This document shows positions 16,845 to 26,311 of a stretch of 45,832 bases of DNA, one piece after another. Origin of the DNA: an uncultured Bacilli bacterium. Its GTDB lineage: Bacteria > Bacillota_I > Bacilli_A > RF39 > UBA660. Each line of letters opens with the position of its first letter. Position 1 is the stretch's first letter. Position numbers and translations under genes: made by a program. Below the pieces are notes generated by a model. That model had not been told where the DNA came from. It made no database searches and was given only the letters and a program-made list of their open reading frames with translations. The stretch covers positions 50,960 through 96,791 of the forward strand of contig CAJUCU010000001.1 of NCBI GenBank assembly GCA_910585335.1, written 5' to 3'.

Positions 16845-17993
16845 TTAACTAGAAAATAAGACTTTTTCAGATTTATATTGACGAATTATTACCATTAACA
16901 CAAGACTAATCGTTATTACCGTTGATACCATCATTAAGGCTATATATAAGAAATTGATATTTCCACTTGTGATATCACTAAACAACAAAGTGAAGTTTAA
17001 GAATGGAATAAGTGATGAAACCGCACTAATTTTAATATTCATCATAAAAGCAACAAAGCTTGGGAAGAAAGAGATAAACGTGATAGGTGTTAAGGCGCTT
17101 TGGGCTTCTTTAAATGTTTTTGATTTACTAGCAATGGCTATACATAAACCACTGATTAGAAAAGAGTAAGATATAATTACCAAAAGAGCATAAATAATAG
17201 TAGTGATAGGTGGCACTAAATTCACTTCTTTATAAATCGTAAACATATTTCCAGTAATGGCAAGGGATGCTATCATTAGAATTAAACTAACTACTCCTGT
17301 TACAATCGATGATAGGGATACACTCAAGAATTTACCAACAATGATGTCTTTACTTTTAATTGGAAATGTTAACAAAGTCTCTAGTGTTCCACGTTCCTTT
17401 TCCCCTGCTGTTGCGTCTGTAGCAGGATATGTTGATGAGATGGTAATTGCCATAATGATAAATAGGAAAGCATAATTGGTAATATAACTAGCATAGAAAT
17501 TTTCTTTTTCTACTACTTTTTTCTCTACTGTAATAATATTTAACACTTCATTTTTAGGAATGTTTTTACCACTTAAATATGTTCCTTGTAAATATTCTTT
17601 ATAAACTGCAAAATATCCTTCTACTAGCGCAGTAGCATAAGTTGTTGTCTCATTTTCTTCTCCGTTTAGTATATATTTATTTCCAGATTTTGTAACATAT
17701 AGGTCAATATCGCCCTTTTGATATGCTTCTTTTAATTCTTTTCTGCTTTTTTGTACGACTTTTATTTCTGCTTCTTTGGCAATATCTTTTTCGACTTTGC
17801 TTAATTGGTAATCAAAGCCAATTGTATTATATTCAGTTACTGATTTATTTACTTCTGACTCGAATAAGGCAGATAATCCTATTACTAAAAGTGGAATCAT
17901 AATCGGTACAACTAACATCATAGCAAGGGACTTTTTATCACGAAACGTTTCTTTTAGCTCCTTTTTTAATATATTTAATACATTACTTCTCAT
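16845..17993 (-). CDS. ABC-2 exporter permease, NatB-like
   Basis: A 382-residue integral membrane permease of the ABC-2 class. One N-terminal membrane segment follows the cytoplasmic stretch KKELKETFRDKKS (MMLVVPIMIPLLVIGL). A large outer loop of about 140 residues comes next, then five or six segments from about residue 175. The N-terminal RDKK..MMLVVPI pattern resembles NatB, half of the NatAB sodium exporter of Bacillus subtilis. ATG 17993 is chosen because GGAGGTAAAA precedes it. It overlaps natA by 11 bases and is followed by a strong terminator. The substrate is uncertain. Confidence 0.75.
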   Translation of the reverse strand: MRSNVLNILKKELKETFRDKKSLAMMLVVPIMIPLLVIGLSALFESEVNKSVTEYNTIGFDYQLSKVEKDIAKEAEIKVVQKSRKELKEAYQKGDIDLYVTKSGNKYILNGEENETTTYATALVEGYFAVYKEYLQGTYLSGKNIPKNEVLNIITVEKKVVEKENFYASYITNYAFLFIIMAITISSTYPATDATAGEKERGTLETLLTFPIKSKDIIVGKFLSVSLSSIVTGVVSLILMIASLAITGNMFTIYKEVNLVPPITTIIYALLVIISYSFLISGLCIAIASKSKTFKEAQSALTPITFISFFPSFVAFMMNIKISAVSSLIPFLNFTLLFSDITSGNINFLYIALMMVSTVITISLVLMVIIRQYKSEKVLFSS

Positions 17994-18738
17994 TTTTACC
18001 TCCAATTAGTGCAAAGAAAGCATCCCTCAAATTTGTGGTTTTTGTCGCCTTCTTTATTTCTTCTGGTGTTCCTTCTTTCATTACTACCCCTTTATTAATC
18101 ATTACTACATAATCACAAATGTTTTCGGCTTCTTCCATATAATGAGTAGAATAAAGAATCGTTTTTCCCTTCTTTTTTTCCTCTTTAATAAAATCTAAAA
18201 TGATTTGACTAGAGATAATATCAAGCCCACTTGTTGCTTCATCTAAGATATAGTACTCTGGATCATGAACTAGACATCTTGCAATATTTACTCGTTGCAT
18301 TTGACCAGTCGAAAGATTTTCAATTCTTTGATGGAGGAAATTGTCCATTTCTAAAAGTTTGGCAATCTCAGTGATTCGTTGTTCTATTTTGTTCTTTTCT
18401 ACTTCATAAAAGTCGCCACACATTTTTAAGAGTTCATAAGTAGTAAGCGTGCGATATATTTTAGTATTTCCTGATAAATAGGCTATCTTTTTCTTAATAG
18501 ATATCTCATCTTTTTCATAATTTAACCCATTAAAATCAATAACGCCCTCTGTTGGTTCTAGTATTCCTGCAATCATTCGAAGCAAAGTTGTTTTTCCAGC
18601 ACCATTTGGTCCTAAAATACCCACTACTTCTCCTTTGTTAGCTTTAAAAGAAATACCATTATCGGCATAGAACTCTTGGCGTTCTTTTTTGTCATTTATT
18701 TTTACAAATTTTTTCTTTAAATCTTTTGCTTGTAACAT
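17983..18738 (-). CDS. ABC transporter ATP-binding protein, NatA-like
   Basis: A 251-residue ATPase. Walker A is GPNGAGKTT near 44-52, the signature is LSTGQMQRV, Walker B is YYILDEATSGLD, and the switch His lies in STHYMEEAE. It pairs with the overlapping permease gene to form an exporter. AAAGGAGAG precedes ATG 18738. A NatA-like role in sodium or drug export is inferred from the partner. Confidence 0.82.
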   Translation of the reverse strand: MLQAKDLKKKFVKINDKKERQEFYADNGISFKANKGEVVGILGPNGAGKTTLLRMIAGILEPTEGVIDFNGLNYEKDEISIKKKIAYLSGNTKIYRTLTTYELLKMCGDFYEVEKNKIEQRITEIAKLLEMDNFLHQRIENLSTGQMQRVNIARCLVHDPEYYILDEATSGLDIISSQIILDFIKEEKKKGKTILYSTHYMEEAENICDYVVMINKGVVMKEGTPEEIKKATKTTNLRDAFFALIGGKNEK

Positions 18739-18767
18739 ACTACTCTCCTTTTACCTAACTGTTTATT

Positions 18768-18776
18768 ATTATAGCA
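18768..18776 (-). promoter_or_regulatory. Extended -10 promoter of the NatAB-like operon
   Basis: TGCTATAAT on the minus strand, 30 bases before the start codon. Confidence 0.65.
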
Positions 18777-18791
18777 CAGATTAATTTCTTT

Positions 18792-18830
18792 TCATAAAAA
18801 AATTTTGAAACTTTTATTTCAAAATTTAAA
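18792..18830 (-). terminator. Terminator after the YtrAB-like operon
   Basis: Perfect 11-pair stem AAATTTTGAAA / TTTCAAAATTT with loop TAAAAG, then a T run on the minus strand. The stop codon of the permease lies in its 5' arm. Confidence 0.8.
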
Positions 18831-19455
18831 ATTCTTTTTTCTCTACAATTTTTTGTGATATCAAGTAGGAAATGAAGACTAATATGATAACTACGATTGT
18901 TGCTAGTGGCAACCAGTTGTTTTCTAACATGGTTAGAAGTTCTTTTGATAAGCGAATATCTAATTTGTCTTTTAATAGGCTTACTAATCCAGTAAAACCA
19001 AATACACCTACTAGTATTCCAATTCTTCCCTTCTCAATTCCAAATTTGAATATAAAAGGATAAAGAACAGATTGAAAAATAGCAAGTGAGAAAATGCAGC
19101 CGAAGGATGAAAAGACTAGTTTTTCTAGGTCTAGGTTGTTATTTATGAGTCCAAAGATACTTGTTAAGATGCTAAAGATTACCACTACTGCTGCTAACAT
19201 TCCTAGATTCGCTATATATTTTGCTCTTACTAGTTTTTTTCTTGTGGTTGGTAAGCTTATTGCATAGGCATTCCAATTATTGTATTCATCATAACTAAAG
19301 GTTGTCATAAAAAGCATTGTACTTAAAAATGCTGGTATAAAAATTAGAGTGTTTTCTTCCTTTAGGGCAATTATTAAGAAAACTAATAGAAGAACCATAC
19401 TTAGTTTTATGCTTTCTTTCATCATTAATACATCTTTTTTAATTAATCCCCTCAT
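18826..19455 (-). CDS. ABC-2 type permease of a GntR-linked transporter
   Basis: A 209-residue membrane protein with about six hydrophobic segments (e.g. LVLLLVFLIIAL, TIVVIILVFISYLI at the end). It begins MRGLIKKDVLMMKESIK, typical of small ABC-2 permeases. The start overlaps the ATPase stop by one base (TAATG). With the ATPase and the GntR regulator it forms an operon like ytrAB/bcr-type envelope-stress exporters. Substrate unknown. Confidence 0.78.
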   Translation of the reverse strand: MRGLIKKDVLMMKESIKLSMVLLLVFLIIALKEENTLIFIPAFLSTMLFMTTFSYDEYNNWNAYAISLPTTRKKLVRAKYIANLGMLAAVVVIFSILTSIFGLINNNLDLEKLVFSSFGCIFSLAIFQSVLYPFIFKFGIEKGRIGILVGVFGFTGLVSLLKDKLDIRLSKELLTMLENNWLPLATIVVIILVFISYLISQKIVEKKEF

Positions 19456-20315
19456 TATGCTTCCCCCTTTATCATTAGAATCATTAATTCATCAATGCTT
19501 ATTTTGTCAACAACCGAGTTTTTATATTTCTTTTTCATTTTATCTCTATCTTTTATTAATATTTCATAGTCATATTTATTTTTACGGTAACGAATGATAT
19601 CTTCTTTTTCAATTTTTTCAAAGTCGTTGATATCACATTTTAATACGCCATACTGATCTGTTATTTCATCCCTTCTCTTTTCTAAAATCACCTTACCCTC
19701 ATCCATAAAGATGATATGATCAGCGATAGACTCCAAATCACTTGTAATATGAGTGGAAAATAAAATCGTATGTTCTTCATCTTGAATAAAATCTAGAAAA
19801 ATATCTAAGACCTCTCCTCTTACTACTGGGTCTAGGCCACTCGTTGCCTCATCTAATATGAGCAGTTTAGGATGATGGGCAAGTGCTGTTGCGATTTCTA
19901 GCTTTTTTCGCATTCCTTTGGAAAATGTTTTTATTTTCTTCTTTGGCTCTAATTTGAAATCTTTTAGATACTGCATGAAAAGAGACACATCCCAATTTTT
20001 ATAGATATCTTTCATAATAAGGTTAACATCACTTGGTGTTAAGATTTCAGGAAAGAAAATATTATCTAGAACTAGTCCTATATTTTCTTTTATCTCTTCT
20101 TCTTTTTTGTCACTTTCTTCTCCAAAGATTTTTATTTTTCCACAATCTTTGTTGATAATTCCTAATATAGACTTAATTAATGTTGTTTTTCCAGCCCCAT
20201 TTTCACCAATTAGGCCAATTACTGTTCCACTTTTTAAGTTTAAATTATTAATGTTTAGCTCAAAGCTGTCATCATATTTTTTTACTAAGTTTTCAATTTC
20301 TATTATATTTTTCAT
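19455..20315 (-). CDS. ABC transporter ATP-binding protein of a GntR-linked transporter
   Basis: A 286-residue ATPase. Walker A is GENGAGKTT (about 37-45), the signature is FSKGMRKKLE, Walker B is LLILDEATSGLDP, and the switch His lies in STHITSDLE. A C-terminal extension of about 70 residues (from ILEKRRDEI) follows, as in EcsA/YtrB-like proteins. It is separated from the regulator stop by one base and overlaps the permease start, so the three genes are translated together. The family usually exports peptides or antibiotics, or keeps the envelope intact. Confidence 0.82.
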   Translation of the reverse strand: MKNIIEIENLVKKYDDSFELNINNLNLKSGTVIGLIGENGAGKTTLIKSILGIINKDCGKIKIFGEESDKKEEEIKENIGLVLDNIFFPEILTPSDVNLIMKDIYKNWDVSLFMQYLKDFKLEPKKKIKTFSKGMRKKLEIATALAHHPKLLILDEATSGLDPVVRGEVLDIFLDFIQDEEHTILFSTHITSDLESIADHIIFMDEGKVILEKRRDEITDQYGVLKCDINDFEKIEKEDIIRYRKNKYDYEILIKDRDKMKKKYKNSVVDKISIDELMILMIKGEA

Positions 20316-20316
20316 G

Positions 20317-20691
20317 TTATTCGCTCCTATAGAAAAGATCTAATAAATCCATTATCTCTTCTTTTTCAATCTGATATTTTTTTGCTATCTCCATTATTTT
20401 TTCCATATAGCTTTCCATTTCTTTCAATTTTTGTTCTTTGATTAATTCTAGGTTCTTTGGTGCTACAAAGCTTCCTTTTCCTTGTATCGTAATGATATAG
20501 CCTTCCTGTTCTAGCTCATCATAGGCTTTTTTGATTGTCATCACACTAATTCTTATATCTTTTGCAAGACTTCTAATCGAAGGAAGAGAATCTTCTTCTT
20601 TTAGTTCGCCTGATATAATTTGATTCATAATCGTGTTTTTTATTTGTTCATAAATAGGTACACTACTACTATTACTAATAAGTATTCTCAT
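20317..20691 (-). CDS. GntR-family regulator, YtrA-like
   Basis: A 124-residue regulator with an N-terminal winged helix (VPIYEQIKNTIMNQIISGEL, then SIRSLAKDIRISVMTIKKAY) and a short helical tail for dimerisation instead of a ligand domain. This is the YtrA subfamily, which normally represses its own ABC exporter operon. AGGAGGGAAC precedes ATG 20691. A perfect palindrome overlapping its promoter is the probable operator. Confidence 0.88.
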   Translation of the reverse strand: MRILISNSSSVPIYEQIKNTIMNQIISGELKEEDSLPSIRSLAKDIRISVMTIKKAYDELEQEGYIITIQGKGSFVAPKNLELIKEQKLKEMESYMEKIMEIAKKYQIEKEEIMDLLDLFYRSE

Positions 20692-20702
20692 GTTCCCTCC
20701 TA

Positions 20703-20743
20703 ACTGTTATATTAATATTATAACAGTATATAACATTTGTCAA
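20703..20743 (-). promoter_or_regulatory. Promoter and palindromic operator of the GntR-ABC operon
   Basis: TTGACA (20743-20738), 17 bases, TAATAT (20720-20715). A perfect inverted repeat, ACTGTTATA-7 bases-TATAACAGT, at 20703-20727 covers the -10 and the start of transcription. This is where an autorepressor would sit. Confidence 0.8.
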
Positions 20744-20868
20744 TAAAAAAGAATCTATTCATGAATTCCCCTCTAAAAATAAAACTAGTTATCTATAGTT
20801 TTTAATTCAATATTGGTGTTCTGTAATTAACAAGGGACAGTTTTTTCGCTCATTCTATTTACAATATT

Positions 20869-20899
20869 TTGACTCATTGTCATTACTATATGCTATAAT
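20869..20899 (+). promoter_or_regulatory. Promoter of the orphan plus-strand gene
   Basis: TTGACT (20869-20874), 19 bases, then TGCTATAAT (-10 at 20894-20899). The long spacer is offset by the extended -10. The stretch 20744-20868 shows nothing else. Confidence 0.65.
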
Positions 20900-20930
20900 A
20901 ATTTTTAATTTGAAAGAGAGGCAATATACT

Positions 20931-22007
20931 ATGGGGAATATATATCATATAAATCAACACAAAACTGCTGAAACGAACTCTATTATTCAACAGTTGAAGC
21001 AGAATAAAAATAACTATTTTGAGTTAGATAAAAAAGTTCGTTATCGTTATGATACTATCCAAGCTATTTTTTCTTTTTTTCAAGATGACTATGAATTTTT
21101 AATTGCTATTTTTGATGATATTTCCCTAAATGTTCAGGAGGACTGGATTTTAGAGTTTTTACTTCTAACAGCTAGTAAATTGGAAAATATCCCTAATATT
21201 CCTATTGAAAAATATATTCATAATCCAAGTGGTATGCCCAACTCTAATACGATGGCTCTCTTGAGGGTTAATTTACTGTTGGGGATTCAGAAAGAGAAAA
21301 TTTTAAGAACTGTGAAACTACTTTTAAACGAGGCACCTAATTATGATTTAGGAGTTGGTTTCTGTTTTATTGAAAAACACTTTCATTATAGTGATGTTAT
21401 TAAAAAACATTTTGCCCATCATTTTATTAGCGAAATTTTTTTAGATCTTGATTTAGAACAACACATACATCAGAACTATAATAGTTATGATGAGTTTGAG
21501 TCTAAAACAGGCGTAAAGGCTTTCACTCATAACTATATTTCTAAACGAGATACTTCTTTAGATTATTACACCATGAATCATCCAGACTGTTTAGAAGAGA
21601 TCCCTTATGCATTTCAATATATAAAAAATAATTGGGATAATTATACTAGACTACAAACAGAAGAAATTTATGAAAAGATTGCATTTGATATCAATCATTA
21701 TATTGTTAGCTTTGAAAATCCTCCCTATAGTATAGAGGAATTTCGTGATATTGCTTTTTATGCTTCTTATCGTTTAGGAATATTGGATGATTTTTTTCGA
21801 TTTCTTATCGGTAGAGATGATGAATACTTAGAAATAAAAGCAGCAGAGTGTGAACGCTGGTTAAATGAGGAAAATGATATGGACTCTACCATCATTTACG
21901 CCCAAATGAAAAAGATAATGCATGATTCTTTGAATAAAATTACGGACTGTAAATATAAGCAAAAAGTGAAAGCAAAACAAATGCAGATACAAAAAACCAC
22001 TGTTTAA
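20931..22007 (+). CDS. Protein of unknown function
   Basis: A 358-residue protein from ATG 20931 (MGNIYHINQHKTAE), with GAAAGAGAGG in front and a good promoter. I do not recognise it. It is predicted soluble and mostly helical, has no signal peptide or membrane segment, and is rich in Asp, Glu, Tyr and Phe (e.g. FFQDDYEFLIAIFDDI). The C-terminus is basic (KQKVKAKQMQIQK). It is one of only two plus-strand protein genes here and stands alone between a repressor operon and an SDR gene, ended by a bidirectional terminator. The codon use looks like that of its neighbours. Confidence 0.75.
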   Translation: MGNIYHINQHKTAETNSIIQQLKQNKNNYFELDKKVRYRYDTIQAIFSFFQDDYEFLIAIFDDISLNVQEDWILEFLLLTASKLENIPNIPIEKYIHNPSGMPNSNTMALLRVNLLLGIQKEKILRTVKLLLNEAPNYDLGVGFCFIEKHFHYSDVIKKHFAHHFISEIFLDLDLEQHIHQNYNSYDEFESKTGVKAFTHNYISKRDTSLDYYTMNHPDCLEEIPYAFQYIKNNWDNYTRLQTEEIYEKIAFDINHYIVSFENPPYSIEEFRDIAFYASYRLGILDDFFRFLIGRDDEYLEIKAAECERWLNEENDMDSTIIYAQMKKIMHDSLNKITDCKYKQKVKAKQMQIQKTTV

Positions 22008-22026
22008 GTTAAACAATGGTTTTTAT
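21991..22026. terminator. Bidirectional terminator
   Basis: Stem ACCACTGTTT / AAACAATGGT (one mismatch) with loop AAGTT. A T run follows on the plus strand (22021 on) and also on the minus strand (21991-21996), so it serves both the orphan gene and the SDR gene. Confidence 0.8.
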
Positions 22027-22091
22027 TTATGTAATTGATACTATAAGTTTTATCTAGCTTTAATTTTTCTTTTAGTAAAATATAGAATGTA

Positions 22092-22829
22092 TTAGCTTCT
22101 TGCGGCACCATCCACTGACAATATCTCGCCTGTTACATAACTTGCCATATCACTTGCTAAAAATAAGAATGCATTCGCAATATCCCTTGGTTCTCCAATT
22201 CTTCCTAGCGGAATTGTTTTGATTAATGGTTCTATCATTTCTTTTGGAAGTGATGCTACCATATCTGTTTTTGTAATACCTGGTGCTACTGCATTTACAC
22301 GAATGTTAAATGGTGCAAGTTCACGTGATAGTGATTTTGTAAGTCCATTGACAGCAAATTTGCTAGCAGGATAACCAACTCCAGATGGTTGTCCATAAAT
22401 ACTTACCATCGAAGAAGTATTTAAAATGACTCCCCCTTTATTTTCTTTCATAAATGGAACCGTTGCTTTTGTCATATTAAAAATGGCATTTACATTTAAG
22501 TCCATTATTTTTGCAAAATCCTCCGTTGTTGTCTCTTCTATTTTCTTATTTGCAGAAATTCCCGCATTATTGATTATGATATCAATATGTCCATATTTAC
22601 TATGTATTTCTTCTACTACTTTTTCTACATCATGAAAATCAGAAAGATTAGGGTAATAACCACTTACTTCCATCCCTTCTTCCTTTAATGTTGCTAACGC
22701 CTTATCTACAGTTTCCTTTTTAGAACCAAAAAGGACTACTTGTGCTTTGTTTTCACAGAAAAGACGAACGGTTTCTAGACCAATCCCTCTCGTTCCTCCT
22801 GTGATAATCGCTACTTTTCCTTCTAACAT
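22092..22829 (-). CDS. SDR-family oxidoreductase, FabG-like
   Basis: A 245-residue short-chain dehydrogenase/reductase. The NAD(P) site is TGGTRGIG near 9-16, NNAG follows near 86, the catalytic Ser is in NTSSM, and Tyr/Lys in YPASK. The C-terminal RVNAVAPGITKTDM and GEILSVDGA are classic. It most resembles 3-oxoacyl-ACP reductase (FabG), but no other fatty-acid gene is near, so the substrate is open. ATG 22829 is chosen because AGGAGGTAGAA precedes it; an upstream in-frame ATG lacks a site. It seems to be a single-gene unit. Confidence 0.88.
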   Translation of the reverse strand: MLEGKVAIITGGTRGIGLETVRLFCENKAQVVLFGSKKETVDKALATLKEEGMEVSGYYPNLSDFHDVEKVVEEIHSKYGHIDIIINNAGISANKKIEETTTEDFAKIMDLNVNAIFNMTKATVPFMKENKGGVILNTSSMVSIYGQPSGVGYPASKFAVNGLTKSLSRELAPFNIRVNAVAPGITKTDMVASLPKEMIEPLIKTIPLGRIGEPRDIANAFLFLASDMASYVTGEILSVDGAARS

Positions 22830-22985
22830 ATTTCTACCTCCTATTATGTTTATTATCATTTTATCACGTTTCATCTTATATTTCTATTTTATTGTCTTTT
22901 TATAGTCGTTTATTATTATGCTTTCTTCCCTATCTAGGAAAAATGTTTCATTTATTACATAATTTATATTTTTTTACTCTTTATT

Positions 22986-24128
22986 TTAATCTTTTTTTCT
23001 ATTTCTCTTGGTGATGATATTTGTTATTATTACAAAGCCAATAGTGAAGAGTATGACTACTCCCATATTAATTATCATTGGCGTAACGCTATCTATATTA
23101 AATATCTCTGTGGTCTTTATCATTTCATTTGTTTTAATATACCAATATGACGGTAAAATATGAGCGATATTTAATACATATTTTGGTAACATCTCCATTG
23201 GTACAAAAGCACCACATAGGAAACAGCTTCCCAGTGCTATTACATTTACAATACCATTAATTGCATTTTTATTTCTTATTACATTTCCTATTAGAAAGGC
23301 AATTGATACTGCACAACCTGAAAAAATAAAAGCGTTTAAAATATAGAATAAACCATGTGTAGTAAACATTATATTTCCTACCATAATCATACTAAGTATT
23401 ATATAGAATGCCCAAAGGAAGAGAGCGAAAAGTCCATTAGATAGCAGTAGACTCCTATTAAACTTTTTATATTCCATACTACTTACTATCGTTCTTTTCT
23501 CAATTTTTTCTTCTTTAAAACTGGAAATAATAAGACATATTACATAAATTAGACCTGCTAAAAGAGAATAATTTAGAAAATTATAATAAAAAGTTGCTTT
23601 ATTTAAGTGAGATGTATCTAATTTAGATAATACTTCTACTTTTGTTTCTTTACTTAATGTAGCATTCATATATTCTACTACCTCTTCTTCCGTCTTTGCA
23701 ATCCTGCTATAGGCATAGGCTGTTTGAATATACTTATTTAATATCAATTCCGTTAGACTTGCATTCACATCTTGTGTACTCTTTATTATTACTTTTGGCG
23801 TTTTATGCTCCATTATTTCTTTACCAAAATCTTCTGGAAGAAAGAGAATAGTGCTAACATCTCGGTAAAATAAGGCATCCTCTAAACTTTGCCCTTTTAA
23901 ATCTACAAATTTACATTTTTTCTTCATATAATCAACTAAGTTTCTATTGATTCCTGTAGCATCTTCTCTACTAACAATATAAATAGATGGCTTTTCATCT
24001 GTAAACTGAGCAGGATTATCATTTTTTTCTACATTAAAGGCTGCAAAAATAATTAAGAAAACGGTATACATAATGATAGGAGCTTTTGATTTGTTTAGAA
24101 CTTTTAAGAATGCTTTAAATACTGTCAT
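22986..24128 (-). CDS. ABC-2 permease, LnrN-like
   Basis: A 380-residue permease with one N-terminal membrane segment (PIIMYTVFLIIFAAFN), a large outer domain to about 190, then five or six segments. It ends in a basic tail KRNRKKD. It overlaps the preceding permease by 14 bases. Two permeases plus one ATPase of these sizes is the layout of LnrLMN (YfiLMN), the linearmycin exporter of Bacillus subtilis. The actual substrate is not known. No clear terminator follows; 22875-22985 shows nothing else. Confidence 0.75.
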   Translation of the reverse strand: MTVFKAFLKVLNKSKAPIIMYTVFLIIFAAFNVEKNDNPAQFTDEKPSIYIVSREDATGINRNLVDYMKKKCKFVDLKGQSLEDALFYRDVSTILFLPEDFGKEIMEHKTPKVIIKSTQDVNASLTELILNKYIQTAYAYSRIAKTEEEVVEYMNATLSKETKVEVLSKLDTSHLNKATFYYNFLNYSLLAGLIYVICLIISSFKEEKIEKRTIVSSMEYKKFNRSLLLSNGLFALFLWAFYIILSMIMVGNIMFTTHGLFYILNAFIFSGCAVSIAFLIGNVIRNKNAINGIVNVIALGSCFLCGAFVPMEMLPKYVLNIAHILPSYWYIKTNEMIKTTEIFNIDSVTPMIINMGVVILFTIGFVIITNIITKRNRKKD

Positions 24129-25308
24129 ACTTTTGCCTCCTTAAACTAAAGATGGATATTGCTATCATTATTGCTGAAAATATTAGAAGACTCATCATAT
24201 TAGTGTTAAACCTATCCAATGTATCATAATAGTAAAGTGCATAGAATCCATCTGTAATCATATTAGCAGGATTGATTCTATTTATAATTGGCATACTTTT
24301 ATCAATGACATATTTCATAGTTATTCCCATCATACCTGAGAAGAAACATCCGAGCATAGTAACTGATATAATGACACCCATTTTAGTATTATCTGATGCC
24401 TTTAATAATGTTGCTATAGCAATACCTAGAGAAAGCCCAGCTAAACACCCAGCCATTGCAAGCATAACAATATGTGATAAATCATCCCCATAATCCACCT
24501 TTAATATAAAAATAGTATATAGGAACAAAAGCAGAACACCAATTAGTTGGGTGACATATGCTGCTAGTGCACTACTAAAAACTAGTTTCATCTTAGAAGT
24601 TGGACTTACTGCTACTCTTTTTCCATTACTACTCATGTTGGCAAGATTACGATTGATTGCAACTGTTCCTAGGACACCTCCATAAAGGCAAGTCATTGCA
24701 ATCAGTGTATAAAACTCTATCATAGTATAGCTCAAATTTGGACTAGAAATATCCTGAATTGTTGGTTTTTTTTCCCATTCTTCTAGTATATTTTGATAGG
24801 TAGCACTAATCCAAGAATCTAAATATACAATGTCCCTTTTTGTTTCATCAATTCCGTGTTGTTGTAGAGTTACTTCTGCTACTATGTTTAATGTTTTTTC
24901 TTTGGTACTGATTTCTTCTACAACTTGCTTTAGTATGGTTTCTTCTATACCCGTTTTCTTTACTACTACTTTTGGGCTTTCTTCTAGTATGAAATAACCA
25001 ACGATTTTTTCCTCTTCTAAAAGAGCTTCTGCTTTTTCCTTTGTTACATATTTGGTGTTAAATAAATGTTCCTTGTTTTTTTTATCGCTAAGAGCAGGGA
25101 TGGCTTTTTTGAACATTACACTATTTTTATAATTTTCATTTTGGACTACAGCAATATTAATGGTATCTAATTGTTCATTTTTTTCAATATTAGAAAATGC
25201 TAAATGGAAGAATGTTCCTAGTATTAGTGGAAAAGCGAAAGTCCAAAATATTAACATTTTGTCACGGAAAAGAGCCTTTATTGTATAATCAAAGTTATGT
25301 TCTAACAT
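24115..25308 (-). CDS. ABC-2 permease, LnrM-like
   Basis: A 397-residue permease. It begins with the cytoplasmic MLEHNFDYTIKALFRDKM, one membrane segment (FWTFAFPLILGTFF), a long outer domain to about residue 195, then five or six segments. The start overlaps the ATPase stop by one base. It pairs with the next permease as a heterodimer. Together with the ATPase this looks like a lipid or amphiphile exporter. Confidence 0.76.
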   Translation of the reverse strand: MLEHNFDYTIKALFRDKMLIFWTFAFPLILGTFFHLAFSNIEKNEQLDTINIAVVQNENYKNSVMFKKAIPALSDKKNKEHLFNTKYVTKEKAEALLEEEKIVGYFILEESPKVVVKKTGIEETILKQVVEEISTKEKTLNIVAEVTLQQHGIDETKRDIVYLDSWISATYQNILEEWEKKPTIQDISSPNLSYTMIEFYTLIAMTCLYGGVLGTVAINRNLANMSSNGKRVAVSPTSKMKLVFSSALAAYVTQLIGVLLLFLYTIFILKVDYGDDLSHIVMLAMAGCLAGLSLGIAIATLLKASDNTKMGVIISVTMLGCFFSGMMGITMKYVIDKSMPIINRINPANMITDGFYALYYYDTLDRFNTNMMSLLIFSAIMIAISIFSLRRQKYDSI

Positions 25309-26246
25309 TAGTCTCTTAATTCCTTTCCCGTTAATTCTAGGAAGACATCATTTAGCGTTGGACGTTCTGAATAGATTTTACTATATCGTATTTTTTCTTT
25401 TTTTAAATATTCAATGAAATCCACTAAATTATTTTTTCCTTTTTGATAAGTCATTACTAGCGTATCATTGCTATATAACATATCTTCCACATTTTTTAAT
25501 TTTTCTAGTTTTTGCATTTGATTTTCTTCTAACTGTATTCCTTCTACTGTTATTTTTTCTTCTATATGAGCAAGAAGTTTTAACTCATCACAAGTTCCAC
25601 TTGCTAGGATATGCCCTTTATCCAAAATAATAACACGATCACAAAGTAGTTCTACTTCTTCCATATAATGCGTAGTATAAACGATTGTTGCCCCTTGATT
25701 TCTTAGTTCCTTTATTCCATCTAATATATTATTTCTACTTTGTGGATCCACGGCAACTGTTGGCTCATCTAAAAAAATAAGTTTGGGTTTGTGTGATACT
25801 CCACAAGCAATGTTAAGTCTTCTTAATAGTCCTCCTGATAATTGTTTCGGATAAAATTTTTGAAACTCTTCTAAACCAACTAACTTTAAAGCTTCTTTAA
25901 TATATTTTTCACGAGTCTCTTGTTCTTCTATATATAGTCCACAAAAATAGTCGATATTCTCATAGACTGTTAACTCTTCCAATACTGCTACATCTTGAAA
26001 TACTACACCAAGAGATCTTTTGATATCATACGCATCTGGTTTCATTTCTTTTCCAAATATTTGGATACTGCCTTTTTGGAAATTCAAGAGTGAGAGGATA
26101 CAGTTTATCGTTGTTGATTTACCACTACCATTGGGTCCTAACAATCCTAGTATTTCTCCCTTTTGTACAGAAAAAGATAGCTCATCTATTGCCTTTAATG
26201 ATTTGTATTCTTTCGTTAAGTTTTTCACTTCTATTACATTTTCCAT
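25308..26246 (-). CDS. ABC transporter ATP-binding protein, LnrL-like
   Basis: A 312-residue ATPase. Walker A is GPNGSGKST near 37-45, the signature is LSGGLLRRLN, Walker B is LIFLDEPTVAVDP, and the switch His is in TTHYMEEVE. An extension of about 90 residues follows, as in drug-export ATPases. AGGAGGATAGG precedes ATG 26246. First gene of the three-gene exporter operon. Confidence 0.83.
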   Translation of the reverse strand: MENVIEVKNLTKEYKSLKAIDELSFSVQKGEILGLLGPNGSGKSTTINCILSLLNFQKGSIQIFGKEMKPDAYDIKRSLGVVFQDVAVLEELTVYENIDYFCGLYIEEQETREKYIKEALKLVGLEEFQKFYPKQLSGGLLRRLNIACGVSHKPKLIFLDEPTVAVDPQSRNNILDGIKELRNQGATIVYTTHYMEEVELLCDRVIILDKGHILASGTCDELKLLAHIEEKITVEGIQLEENQMQKLEKLKNVEDMLYSNDTLVMTYQKGKNNLVDFIEYLKKEKIRYSKIYSERPTLNDVFLELTGKELRD

Positions 26247-26273
26247 CCTATCCTCCTATTTCTTTTCTTTTTT

Positions 26274-26282
26274 ATTATAACA
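26274..26282 (-). promoter_or_regulatory. Extended -10 promoter of the LnrLMN-like operon
   Basis: TGTTATAAT on the minus strand, 28 bases before the ATPase start. Confidence 0.6.
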
Positions 26283-26311
26283 TATAACTTTGCTTTTGTT
26301 TATTTTCTTTC

